Source: Tubulanus polymorphus
Lineage: Eukaryota > Nemertea > Palaeonemertea > Tubulaniformes > Tubulanidae
DNA length: 64,000 nt
Assembly (NCBI RefSeq): GCF_964204645.1
Contig: NC_134028.1
Coordinates: 15,489,263-15,553,262 of the forward strand
Direction: 5' to 3'
Positions 52,835-63,985 of the stretch are shown here, in pieces (the first letter of the stretch is position 1; every line of letters starts with the position of its first letter). The notes beneath the pieces were generated by a model. The model worked only from the letters and a program-made list of their open reading frames with translations, did no database searches and was not told the origin of the DNA. The translations under genes were made by a program, and so were the position numbers.

Positions 52835-55699
52835 TAACCATAAGGTAATGTTTTTATACCATCATCTAAAATATGCCTTTTATCATCAAATGGATTTAAA
52901 CTAGTTTTTTCAACTTCATTAATGTACATCTCATGATCTTCTGATCTTAAACAATTCATTTTGTGTTTCATTACAATTGATTTATATAAACACTTTATAT
53001 AATCTTGAAATTCTATATGTTTATCAACCACATGTTTTGTTATTCCTTTTAACTTTTTAGCTTCATGATCTTTTGTTCTGTAACTATACATTTTACTTCT
53101 TATCCCAACAAATTCAATCATTTCATCACCCCCTAATTCATCTTTAAACTTACCAGGAATCTTTTTATTATCATTGCTAAATAGTTCATGATCTTTGGGA
53201 TAATTGCTAAAATCAAAATGATGTTTTAATGTTTTTAAGTCTTTTGTTATGTCATTTGTCTTGATTTTTAGTATGTAGGCGTCAGTATTGTTGGCTATTA
53301 ATGGAAATCCACAGTTAAATGTACCATCTTCAGTTGATAAATCATAAACATAATCTGTTGGGTTATATATTTCAAATAAATCTTTAACTTCTTCAGTTTA
53401 CTCATTTTTTACATGGCTTAAATTAAAGCAATTTGGTTTAGATTTAATCAATCCAATATTCATATTAAAACCTAATGAATTGCATAATATATTTAATCCT
53501 GATATAGCAACTTTTCCTTTTTGAGCTAAAGATATTGTTTTGCGGTTTTTGAAACTTTTAGTACCATCGGCTGCGTAGAATCCAATGAAGAACCATTTTC
53601 TTAAATTATTTTTTGCATTTAATACATAATCTGGAACTATCTTTTCTTTAGTTGAAGTATTACTTTTCACTATTGTATGAATATAGAATTCGTTATTATA
53701 TTTTATAGCAAAATCTTTAGGATTATTCACATGTATTCTATAACATTGCGATGATTTCATAACATCTATGATTTTGAATGTTTTATGTGAATAAACTTCT
53801 TCACAGAATTTCTTAATTCTTTCTAATAATTTAAAGTCTTGATTGCATAAATACCAGCAATATTGAGTGCGATTAACATAATTATACACACCTGCTGAAC
53901 CATCACCCATGAAGAATCCTTTGATAAAATATTCTTTTTCTTCTAATGTTTCGGGTTCTATATTATAAATATTATCAATAATTTCATCAAATGACATATG
54001 ATTCATTCTTTTGAAAAATCTTTTATGTAATAATTCATCTCCAATTTTTATATCAGTTGGTTTTATTTCATCGCCATTTCGTTTAATTAAACTATGATCT
54101 TCTGTAACATCTACAAATCCTAATTTAGTTCTAACTCTATAGATTTTCTTATTTGTTTTATGCCTAATAATATTCTTTAATTTTTTCCATCCATTTCTTG
54201 TCCAAACATCCATTAAACAATTTATTTGTATTAATTCTTTTTCTCCATATGAAATATAACATTCATTTTGTTTTGGAATTATTTCTGAAATTCTTATCAA
54301 TATTTTATCATTACATTTTAATAATATTGGGGTGTCAGCTGTTACAGAGTCAAAATATAATATTTCAATATGCTTTTCTACATAGATAAATTTTACGATG
54401 ATGATCACTTTCTGTTCTAAAGAATAAATCAATTTGTTTTAACCACATATAATGTTCATTTTCATCTTTTTTATAATATAACAAATCTATAGCATTTTCA
54501 TCATCATAATATTCTGTTAAATATAAAGCTTCCAATGTATAATCTTTAATATTTTCACCTTTTGTCTTTGGTAATTGCATTAATTCGAATACATTTATTT
54601 TTAAATTATTAATTTTTTCTATTTTAGGAATCATTTTTATAGTTACTGGATATTGATCAATTTTATATCATGTTTCATATTTCCGATAATCTGTTATTCT
54701 ACAAACATTTTCCTGTGTTGGATGTAAGCAACTAATAATTGACCATAGAAAACATTTATTATCTTCATTTTGAATATTTATTACTGCTTTTGTTATAAAT
54801 GGTAATTTAATATAAGATGATGCTTTAATATCCTTTTCTGTTGTAAAGTTTGAATCATTTTTAAACATTTTATTACTTTTTGATGTTTTATTTCTTTTTG
54901 TATTATAAACATTTAAATCTAAATATATTATTTCATTCAATGTTAAGCCAGAACCCTCAAAATATCTTTCTTCAATATGACGTTTAAATTCATTTGATAT
55001 TTTTTCTAACTTCTCTTTTATTTGTGTTTTTGAAATTATTTCTTCAGAGAGTGTTTGAATATTATAATTCATTTTTTCTTCTGACTTTATAAAACTTACT
55101 TTCCCAGAGATACTAATTTTTGGATATTCAACATCTGTTATCAAATCTAGTATTTTTTCTATTATTTCACTAAATTTGCTATAATCTTCTATTGTTGTTC
55201 CTTTAAAAAATCTAAATATAATAGCTGCAGGACCAATTTTACTATGTAATGTTTCTAAAATTTCAATTGTATCTTTTATTTCTAGTGAATCAATATAATT
55301 TCTAACATTTTCCATGTAAGGTTTATTTGAAATGGATTTAGTTTTTGAAGTTGATTTTTTTACTTGTTGAGGTTTATTATCAAAATATTCTGATCCTAAA
55401 ACATTTTTATTTAAATTTTTATAATGTTTTTGTGATTCGAGATGTCTATTATAATTCCTTTTTACTATAAATTCATTACAAACTGCACATTTTATTTCAT
55501 CCACATTCATATTTTCTAATCGTTCTTTTCTTTCATTGGAATTTTCTGGAGTTTCAAAATCTATTACATTTTTTATATGATTTGCAGATTTTTCATGTCG
55601 TGATTTTTGGGATTTATCGATGTATTTTTTACAATATTGACAATAATATTGATTTTTATTGACATTATTGTTTTCTGGTTGGTGTTCATTCTCCCCCAT
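52732..55699 (-). pseudogene. POLB: protein-primed DNA polymerase B, internally deleted, with intein
   Basis: The start lies in the right terminal repeat. Residues 20-41 (C20, C23, H35, H41) and 71-92 (C71, C74, H86, H92) form two C2H2 fingers. Then comes the Polinton PolB N-terminal domain (GSGLTLNEIIYLDLNVY, NEDNKCFLWSIISCLHP), an in-frame TGA at codon 344 (54668-54670), and the continuation to YLCRKAY at 54365. Here the sequence jumps to EILYFD of motif C: the exonuclease and motifs A and B, normally several hundred residues, are missing. An intein (53287-54348) splits motif C. The extein resumes TDAYILKI, then FKDELGG, FVGIRSKMYSY, SLNPFDDKRHILDDG. The frame runs on to 52732, antisense to the neighbouring gene, so the natural end is probably near 52838. 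It cannot be an active polymerase. Confidence 0.85.
53287..54348 (-). other. LAGLIDADG intein in PolB motif C
   Basis: 354 codons inserted between Asp and Thr of the YFD|TD motif, the site of many viral and archaeal PolB inteins. N-terminal splice block SVTADTPILLK (Ser1), block B TEDHSLI, LAGLIDADG motifs FIKGFFMGDGSAG and WFFIGFYAADGTKS, C-terminal block VYDLSTEDGTFNCG and end LIANN before Thr+1. The penultimate residue is Asn, not the usual His. A single TAA (53398-53400, codon 317) interrupts it between the endonuclease and the C-terminal splicing block; otherwise all blocks are present. It is an intein rather than an intron: frame and splice motifs are continuous with the extein. Confidence 0.85.
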
Positions 55700-55779
55700 T
55701 TATAAGGAAAAAAAATTACTTGTGGTGATGAGTGGTCGACCTTCGACCTCTGATCTGAAACCCACATCTTCCAATTACT
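55695..55779 (-). repeat. right terminal inverted repeat of the Polinton
   Basis: Matches 40910-40994 in inverted orientation with one mismatch, ends CCAATTACT at 55779 and contains the PolB start codon and its T-run/TATAAATG signal. Confidence 0.9.
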
Positions 55780-55785
55780 TATGTC
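55780..55785 (+). repeat. 6-bp target site duplication, right
   Basis: TATGTC directly after the right terminus, identical to 40904-40909. Confidence 0.85.
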
Positions 55786-56151
55786 GACGAGGTATCAAAA
55801 TAAAAGAATATATTACTTTATTCGGCCGCGGGCCTCTATATCAATACCATCAATACTCTATATTTCCTACAGTACATACCGATCATTGTCAAATCCACAA
55901 GGTATTTACTAAATACAAGTATATAACACACTCCTATCCGTATGCTGGACTCACACTTGACATTCGTAGTAAGCGTTCGCTGTGGGGGAAAGGAGATCGT
56001 TCGCTGTGTCGCTTGAAGTGTTTATCCAGTTTTACGCGACCTTAAAGCTTTAGTATGGTGGCTGATAAGATAAAAAAAACACGAATTTGCAAATGAGGGC
56101 GACATAACGACAAAACGACAAAACTAAAATAACGCGAGAAAACAATGATTT
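55786..56151. other. right flank of the Polinton, non-coding
   Basis: No supported gene; the 128-codon plus frame (55659-56045) is antisense to PolB and the terminal repeat. The stretch is duplicated at 57815-58180 with almost no change. Confidence 0.5.
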
Positions 56152-56988
56152 TGATTTTGTCGCCCGCGACAATTCAATATTTTGGTTTTATCGCCCGAGA
56201 CAATTCATTATTTTGGTTTTATCGCCCGCGACAATTCAATATTTTTGTTTTATCGCCCGCGACAATTCATTAGTTTGGTTTTATCGCCCGCGACAATTCA
56301 TTAGTTTGGTTTTGTCGCCCGCGACAATTCAATATTTTGGTTTTATCACCCGCGACAATTCATTAGTTTGGTTTTATCGTCCGTGATAATTCAATATTTT
56401 GGTTTTATCGCCCACGACAAGTCATTACTTTGGTTTTATCTCCAGCGACAATTCATTATTTTCGTTTTGTCGCCCGCAACAATTCTTGTTTTTGGTTTTG
56501 ACGCCTGCGACAATTCATTATTTTGGTTTTATACTTTGTTTTTGTCGCCCGAGACAATTTTTTTTTTTTGGTTTTGTCACCCGCGACAATTCAATATTTT
56601 GGTTTTGTTGCCCGCGACGATTCAATATTTTGGTTTTATCGCCCGAGATAATTCATTATTTTGGTTTTATCGCCCGCGACAATTCATTATTTTGGTTTTA
56701 TCGCCCGCGACAATTCAATATTTTGGTTCTATCGCCCGCGACAATTCATTATTTTGGTTTTATCGCCCCCGACAATTCAATATTTTTGTTTTATCGCCCG
56801 CGACAATTCATTAGTTTGGTTTTATCGCCCGCGACAATTCATTAGTTTGGTTTTGTCGCCCGCGACAATTCAATATTTTGGTTTTATCACCCGCGACAAT
56901 TCATTAGTTTGGTTTTATCGCCCGCGACAATTCATTAGTTTGGTTTTGTCGCCCGCGACGATTCATTAGTTTGGTTTTGTCGCCCGCG
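56152..56988. repeat. 31-bp satellite, array 1
   Basis: Units of 31 bp with core TCGCCCGCGACAATTC and linkers TTATTTTGGTTTTA, AATATTTTGGTTTTA or TTAGTTTGGTTTTG. Because 31 is not a multiple of three and the unit has few stops, all three plus frames stay open for long stretches; these are not genes. Confidence 0.9.
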
Positions 56989-56989
56989 A

Positions 56990-57728
56990 AATATCTTTCT
57001 TCAATATGACGTTTAAATTCATTTAATATTTTTTCTAACTTCTCTTTTATTTGTGTTTTTGAAATTATTTCTTCAGAGAGTGTTTGAATATTATAATTCA
57101 TTTTTTCTTCTGACTTTATAAAACTTACTTTCCCAGAGATACTAATTTTTGGATATTCAACATCTGTTATCAAATCTAGTATTTTTTCTATTATTTCACT
57201 AAATTTGCTATAATCTTCTATTGTTGTTCCTTTAAAAAATCTAAATATAATAGCTGCAGGACCAATTTTACTATGTAATGTTTCTAAAATTTCAATTGTA
57301 TCTTTTATTTCTAGTGAATCAATATAATTTCTAACATTTTCGATGTAAGGTTTATTTGAAATGGATTTAGTTTTTGAAGTAGATTTTTTTACTTGTTGAG
57401 GTTTATTATCAAAATATTCTGATCCTAAAACATTTTTATTTAAATTTTTATAATGTTTTTGTGATTCGAGATGTCTATTATAATTCCTTTTTACTATAAA
57501 TTCATTACAAACTGCACATTTTATTTCATCCACATTCATATTTTCTAATCGTTCTTTTCTTTCATTGGAATTTTCTGGAGTTTCAAAATCTATTACATTT
57601 TTTATATGATTTGCAGATTTTTCATGTCGTGATTTTTGGGATTTATCGATGTATTTTTTACAATATTGACAATAATATTGATTTTTATTGACATTATTGT
57701 TTTCTGGTTGGTGTTCATTCTCCCCCAT
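56990..57728 (-). pseudogene. POLB: duplicated PolB N-terminus, truncated
   Basis: Copy of the first 246 codons or so of the 55699 gene, including both C2H2 fingers and EKMNYNIQTLSEEI; it ends at RYF where the 31-bp satellite begins. Two residue changes relative to the first copy (PYIENV, EKILNEF). No polymerase domain. Confidence 0.75.
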
Positions 57729-57808
57729 TTATAAGGAAAAAAAATTACTTGTGGTGATGAGTGGTCGACCTTCGACCTCTGATCTGAAACCCACATCTTC
57801 CAATAACT
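57724..57808 (-). repeat. duplicated Polinton right terminus
   Basis: Copy of 55695-55779, ending CCAATAACT and followed by TATGTC. It is part of the tandem duplication, not a second insertion. Confidence 0.8.
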
Positions 57809-58180
57809 TATGTCGACGAGGTATCAAAATAAAAGAATATATTACTTTATTCGGCCGCGGGCCTCTATATCAATACCATCAATACTCTATATTTCCTACA
57901 GTACATACCGATCATTGTCAAATCCACAAGGTATTTACTAAATACAAGTATATAACACACTCCTATCCGTATGCTGGACTCACACTTGACATTCGTAGTA
58001 AGCGTTCGCTGTGGGGGAAAGGAGATCGTTCGCTGTGTCGCTTGAAGTGTTTATCCAGTTTTACGCGACCTTAAAGCTTTAGTATGGTGGCTGATAAGAT
58101 AAAAAAAACACGAATTTGCAAATGAGGGCGACATAACGACAAAACGACAAAACTAAAATAACGCGAGAAAACAATGATTT

Positions 58181-61099
58181 TGATTTTGTCGCCCGCGACA
58201 ATTCGTTATTTTGGTTTCATCGCCCATGACAATTCATTACTTTCGTTTTATCGCCAGCGACAATGCATTATTTTGGTTTTGTCGCCCCCGACAATTCTTC
58301 TTTTTGGTTTTGTCGCCCGCGACAATTCATTATTTTGGTTTTATATTTCGTTTTTGTCGCCCTTGACAATTTTCTTTTTTGGTTTTGGCGCCCGCGAGAA
58401 TTCAATATTTTGGTTTTATTGCCTGCGACAATTCAATATTTTGGTTTTTTTCGCCCGCGATAATTCATTATTTTGATTTTGTCGCCTGAGAAATCCATTA
58501 TTTTGGTTTTATCGCCCGCGACAATTCATTATTACGGTTTTATCACCCGTGACAATTCATTATTTTGGTTTTGTCGCCCGCAACAATTCATTATTTTGGT
58601 TTTGTCGTCCCGACAATTCATTATTTTGGTTTTATCGCCCACGACAATTCATTACTTTGGTTTTATATTTTGTTTTTGTCGCCCGCGACAATTTTCCTTT
58701 TTTGGTTTTGTCGCCCGCGACAATTCAATATTTTGGTTTTATCGCCTGCGACAATTCAATATTTTGGTTTTATCGCCCACGATAATTCATTATTTTGGTT
58801 TTGTCGCCTGAGAAAATTCATTATTTTGGTTTTATCGCCCGCGACAATTCATTATTACGGTTTTATCGCCCGCGACAATTCATTATTTTGGTTTTGTCGC
58901 CCCGACAATTCTTTTTTTGGTTTTGTCGCCCGCGACAATTCATTAGTTTGGTTTTGTGGCCCGCGACAATTCAATATTTTGGTTTTGTCGCCCGCGACAA
59001 TTCAATATTTTGGTTTTGTCGCCTGCGACAATTCAATATTTTGGATTTGTCGCCCGCGACAATTCATTATTTTGGTTTTATCGCCCGCGACAATTCAATA
59101 TTTTGGTTTTATCGCCCGCGATAATTCATTATTTTGGTTTTATCGCCTGCGACAATTCATTATTTTGGTTTTGTCGCCCGAGACAATTCATTATTTTAGT
59201 TTTATCGCCCGCGACAATTCATTATTTTGGTTTTATCGCCCGCCACAATTCATTATTTTGGTTTTGTCGCCCCGACAATTCTTTTTTGGTTTTGTCGGCC
59301 ACGACAATTCATTAGTTTGGTTTTGTCGCCCGCAACAATTCATTAGTTTGGTTTTGTCGCCCGTGACAATTCAATATTTTGGTTTTATCGCCCACGACAA
59401 GTCATTACTTTGGTTTAATCGCCCACGACAATTCAATATTTTGGTTTTATCGCCCGAGATAATTCATTATTTTGGTTTTATCGCCCGCGACAATTCAATA
59501 TTTTGGTTTTATCGCCCGAGACAATTCATTATTTTGGTTTTATCGCCCGCGACAATTCAATATTTTTGTTTTATCGCCTGCGACAATTCATTAGTTTGGT
59601 TTTATCGCCCGCGACAATTCATTAGTTTGGTTTTGTCGCCCGCGACAATTCAATATTTTGGTTTTATCACCCGCGACAATTCATTAGTTTGGTTTTATCG
59701 TCCGTGACAATTCAATATTTTGGTTTTATCGCCCACGACAAGTCATTACTTTGGTTTTATCTCCAGCGACAATTCATTATTTTCGTTTTGTCGCCCGCAA
59801 CAATTCTTGTTTTTGGTTTTGACGCCTGCGACAATTCATTATTTTGGTTTTATCCTTTGTTTTTGTCGCCCCAGACAATTTTTTTTTGTGGTTTTGTCGC
59901 CTGCGACAATTCAATATTTTGGTTTTGTTGCCCGCGACAATTCAATATTTTGGTTTTATCGCCCGAGATAATTCATTATTTTGGTTTTATCGCCCGCGAC
60001 AATTCATTATTTTGGTTTTATCGCCCGCGACAATTCATTAATTGGTTTTATCGCCCGCGACAATTCAATATTTTTGTTTTATCGCCCGCGACAATTCATT
60101 AGTTTGGTTTTATCGCCCGCGACAATTCATTAGTTTGGTTTTGTCGCCCGCGACAATTCAATATTTTGGTTTTATCACCCGCATCAATTCATTAGTTTGG
60201 TTTTATCGCCCGCGACGATTCATTGGTTGGGTTTTGTCGCCCGCGACGATTCATTAGTTTGGTTTTGTCGCCCGCGACAATTCATTAGTTTGGTTTTGTC
60301 GCCCGCAACAATTCAATACTTTGGTTTTATCACCCGCGACGATTCATTAGTTTGGTTTTATCTCCAGCGACAATTCATTATTTTCGTTTTGTCGCCCGCA
60401 ACAATTCTTGTTTTTGGTTTTGACGCCTGCGACAATTCATTATTTTGGTTTTATACTTTGTTTTTGTCGCCCCAGACAATTTTTTTTTTTGGTTTTGTCG
60501 CCCGCGACAATTCAATATTTTGGTTTTGTTGCCCGCGACAATTCAATATTTTGGTTTTATCGCCCGAGATAATTCATTATTTTGGTTTTATCGCCCGCGA
60601 CAATTCATTATTTTGGTTTTATCGCCCACGACAATTCAATATTTTGGTTTTATCGCCTGCGACAATTCATTATTTTGGTTTTATCGCCCTCGACAATTCA
60701 ATATTTTTGTTTTATCGCCCCCGACAATTCATTAGTTTGGTTTTATCGCCCGCGACAATTCATTAGTTTGGTTTTGTCGCCCGCGACAATTCAATATTTT
60801 GGTTTTATCACCCGCGACAATTCATTAGTTTGGTTTTATCGCCCGCGACGATTCATTGGTTGGGTTTTGTCGCCCGCGACGATTCATTAGTTTGGTTTTG
60901 TCGCCCGCGACAATTCATTAGTTTGGTTTTGTCGCCCGCGACAATTCAATACTTTGGTTTCATCACCCGCGACGATTCATTAGTTTGGTTTTATCGCCTG
61001 CGACGATTCATTAGTTTGGTTTTGTCGCCCGCGACAATTCAATATTTTGGTTTTATCACCCGCGACAATTCATTAGTTTGGTTTTGTCGCCCGCGACAA
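58181..61099. repeat. 31-bp satellite, array 2
   Basis: About 94 units of the same satellite. Higher-order blocks recur, for example 56400-56980, 59700-60180 and 60350-60830 share the order of variant units, including a block with TTGACGCCTGCGACAATTC and TTTTATACTTTG. Long frames (58565-59707, 380 codons) are repeat artefacts. Confidence 0.9.
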
Positions 61100-62513
61100 T
61101 TCTTTTTCAGTCCACTTGGGACTTTAGTCCCAGCGGGCTATTGTGTTCACTTTTCGTCCGTTCGTCCGTCCATAGACGGAATCCAGTTATTTTGGGAAGT
61201 TTTGAAGACGCTTCAAGGTAATGTCTTGATATTTGGTTTGTACATGTATCTACCCTAGACATATCGTCAGCCCAAAAACTGGCCCTGTCAGATTCAAGAT
61301 GGCCGACTGGCAGCCATTGTTGTTTGCCAAAATCAGCACTTTTTAAACATTTTCGAAGTTTTCATGGGGAAATTTTGAAGACGCTTTGATCAATTACCTT
61401 GATCTTTCGTTTATATTTGAATCTACCAAAGGCCCATCAGCATAAGAAAATTGGGTCGATCTGACTCAAGATGGCCGTCCTATGACCTTTTTAGTGCCCA
61501 AAAATGTCAATTTTGGCCAGAATTCTAGGTCCTGTACCTTCCTACTGGTTTGCCATTTCTCATTGCAACTGCTGATGGGTATTCTTTAGAGAGGGATGTT
61601 TTATACCTGGGACTGGTATTTTTGATCAGCCAATTATGACGCAATTGGCGGCCATTTTGGTGTCATCAGTACTCATTTGTAGGTGGGAAAAAGTTTTTCC
61701 ACATTAAATCGATACCTAAGCATATTGTGTTACTACATTCAATTGGAAAGTTGTAGCCCATAACGTGTTCTATGATTTTGGTGAGTTGCAAGGTCATTGG
61801 TTTTAGTATGTGGCCATCAGGGGGCGTTGAATAATACAATAACTTAGTATTGCTATATTATATTTGTACCAAGGCATATTTTGTTACCATGATCAATTGC
61901 AAAGTTGTAGTTCATGACATCGTCTATGATTGTGGTGAGTTTTTAAGGACATTAGTTATTCCATATAGTCACCAGGGGGCGTTGAATAGTAGAAAAGCTA
62001 AGCTTTTCCTTATTAGATTGGTACCTAGGCATAGTTTGTTACCATGATCCATTGCGAAGTTGTAGATCATGACATCGTCTATGATTGTGGTGAGTTTTTA
62101 AGGATATTAGTTATTCCATATAGTCACCAGGGGGCGTTGAATGGTAGAATGGCTTAGTATTTCCTTATTAGATTGGTACCTAGGCATATTTTGTTACTAT
62201 GATCAATTGCAAAGTTGTATTTCATGACATGTACTACGATTGTGGTGAGTTTTAAGGTCATTGGGTTTTGCATATGGTCACCAGGGGCGTTGAATAGTAG
62301 AATAACTTAGTATTTCCATATTAAATTGGTAACGAGGCATATTTTGTTATCACAATCAATTACAAAATCATAGCTGCTCACATGTTCTATGATTGTGGTG
62401 GGTTTAAGGTCATTGGTTTTTGTATATGGTCACTAGAGGGCGTTATGTATTGAAATTGTTAGATTGTTGAGTATTTGAAACCACCTCCCAAGTGAGCATG
62501 GTGTCCCTGGACC
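61100..62513. repeat. ~1.5-kb non-coding segment, copy 1
   Basis: Begins TTCTTTTTCAGTCCACTTGG and contains a CGTCCGTTCGTCCGTCC tract. From about 61680 it is made of some five diverged ~160-bp units with phrases ATTGCAAAGTTGTAG, CTATGATTGTGGTGAG and CACCAGGGGGCGTTGAAT. No gene supported. It is repeated at 62726. Confidence 0.75.
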
Positions 62514-62725
62514 CCTAGTTTGGTTTTGTCGCCCGCGACAATTCATTATTCTGGTTTTGTCGCACCAACAATTCAATATTTTGTTTTTGTCGTCCGCGAC
62601 AATTCATTATTTTGGTTTTATCGCCGCGACAATTCAATATTTTGGTTTTAACGCCCGCGACAATTCATTATTTTGGTTTTATCACCCGCGACAATTCATT
62701 AATTTGGTTTTGTCGCCCGCGACAA
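62514..62725. repeat. 31-bp satellite, array 3
   Basis: About seven units of the 31-bp satellite separate the two copies of the 1.5-kb segment, showing that satellite and segment were amplified together. Confidence 0.85.
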
Positions 62726-63985
62726 TTCTTTTTCAGTCCACTTGGGACTTTAGTCCCAGCGGGCTATTGCATTCACTTTTCGTCCGTCCGTCCGTCCATA
62801 GACGGAATCCAGTTATTTTGGGAAGTTTTGGAGACGCTTCAAGGTAATGTCTTGATATTTGGTTTATACATGTATCTACCCTAGACATATCGTCAGCTAA
62901 AAAACTGGCCCTGTCAGATTCAAGATGGCCGACTGGCAGCCATTGTTGTTTGCCAAAATCAGCACTTTTAAACATTTTCGAAGTTTTCGTGGGAAATTTT
63001 GAAGACGCTTTGATCAATTACCTTGATCTTTCGTTTATATTTGAATCTACCAAAGGCCCATCAGCATAAGAAAATTGGATCGATCTGACTCAAGATGGCC
63101 GTCCTATGACCTTTTAGTGCCCAAAAATGTCAATTTTGGCCAGAATTCTAGGTCCTGTAGCTTCCTACTGGTTTGCCATTTCTCATTGCAATTGCTGATG
63201 GGTATTCTTTAGAGAGGGATGTTTTATACCTGGGACAGGTATTTTTGATCAGCCAATTATGACGCAATTGGCGGCCAACTTGGTGTCATCAGTACTCATT
63301 CGTAGGTGGGAAAAAGTTTTTCCACAATCAATTGATACCTAAGCATATTGTGTTACTATATTCAATTGGAAAGTTGTAGCCCATAACGTGTTCTATGATT
63401 TTGGTGAGTTTCAAGGTCATTGGTTTTTGTATGTGGCCATCAGGGGGCGTTGAATAATAAAATAACTTAGTATTGCTATATTATATTTGTACCAAGGCAT
63501 ATTTTGTTACCATGATCAATTGCAAAGTTGTAGTTCATGACATCGTCTATGATTGTGGTGAGTTTTTAAGGACATTAGTTATTCCATATAGTCACCAGGG
63601 GGCGTTGAATAGTAGAATGGCTAAGTATTTCCTTATTAGATTGGTACCTAGGCATATTTTGTTCCTATGATCAATTGCAAAGTTGTATTTCATGACATGT
63701 ACTACGATTGTGGTGAGTTTTAAGGTCATTGGGTTTTGCATATGGTCACCAGGGGCGTTGAATAGTAGAATAACTTAGTATTTCCATATTAAATTGGTAA
63801 CGAGGCATATTTTGTTATCACAATCAATTACTAAATCATAGCTGCTCACATGTTCTATGATTGTGGTGGGTTTCAAGGTCATTGGTTTTTGTATATGGTC
63901 ACTAGAGGGCGTTATGTATTGAAATTGTTAGATTGTTGAGCATTTGAAACCACTTCCCAAGTGAGCATGGTGTCCCTGGACCCCT
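62726..63985. repeat. ~1.5-kb non-coding segment, copy 2
   Basis: Same start (TTCTTTTTCAGTCCACTTGG) and same end (GGTGTCCCTGGACCCCTAG) as copy 1, offset 1,626 bp at the start and about 1,469 bp at the end, so it lacks about one 160-bp internal unit. The satellite resumes at 63986 and leaves the window. Confidence 0.75.

Larger units (their letters stand above)
40910..55779. mobile_element. complete 14.87-kb Polinton/Maverick element
   Basis: 85-bp terminal inverted repeats beginning AGTAATTGG and a perfect TATGTC duplication define the element. It carries the Polinton set: PolB (broken), retroviral-like integrase, A32-like ATPase, major capsid and penton-like proteins, and several small membrane proteins. 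Genes are tightly packed, mostly on the minus strand, with gaps often under 50 bp. Integrase, ATPase and major capsid protein are intact. PolB, the penton-like protein, the acidic/membrane protein, the 47177-48623 protein and three small proteins have stops or frameshifts. Confidence 0.92.
54960..59017. repeat. 2,029-bp tandem duplication
   Basis: PolB 5' region, terminal repeat, flank and satellite (54960-56988) are followed by a second copy beginning at 56989 (AAATATCTTTCTTC). Corresponding features are offset by 2,029 bp (PolB start 55699 and 57728; terminus 55779 and 57808). Only a handful of substitutions are visible over the non-satellite 1.2 kb, one changing the terminus to CCAATAACT, so the duplication is recent. 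The exact right edge is blurred by the satellite. Confidence 0.85.

Noticed and set aside
53287-54348. self-splicing intron with a free-standing homing endonuclease
   Set aside because: Intein splice blocks are present at both ends in frame with the PolB extein, and the insertion is at the known PolB motif C intein site.
55659-56045. 128-codon plus frame, duplicated at 57688-58074
   Set aside because: It begins antisense to PolB and runs through the terminal repeat and target site; it cannot predate the insertion and has no features.
57724-57814. a second Polinton insertion at 57.8 kb
   Set aside because: It is the duplicated right end of the same element, offset by 2,029 bp, with the same flank; no matching left end exists.
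58565-59707. 380-codon plus-strand open frame and its overlapping partners from 56.4 to 61.2 kb
   Set aside because: All are translations of the 31-bp satellite in successive frames, with no start signature and no conserved domain.
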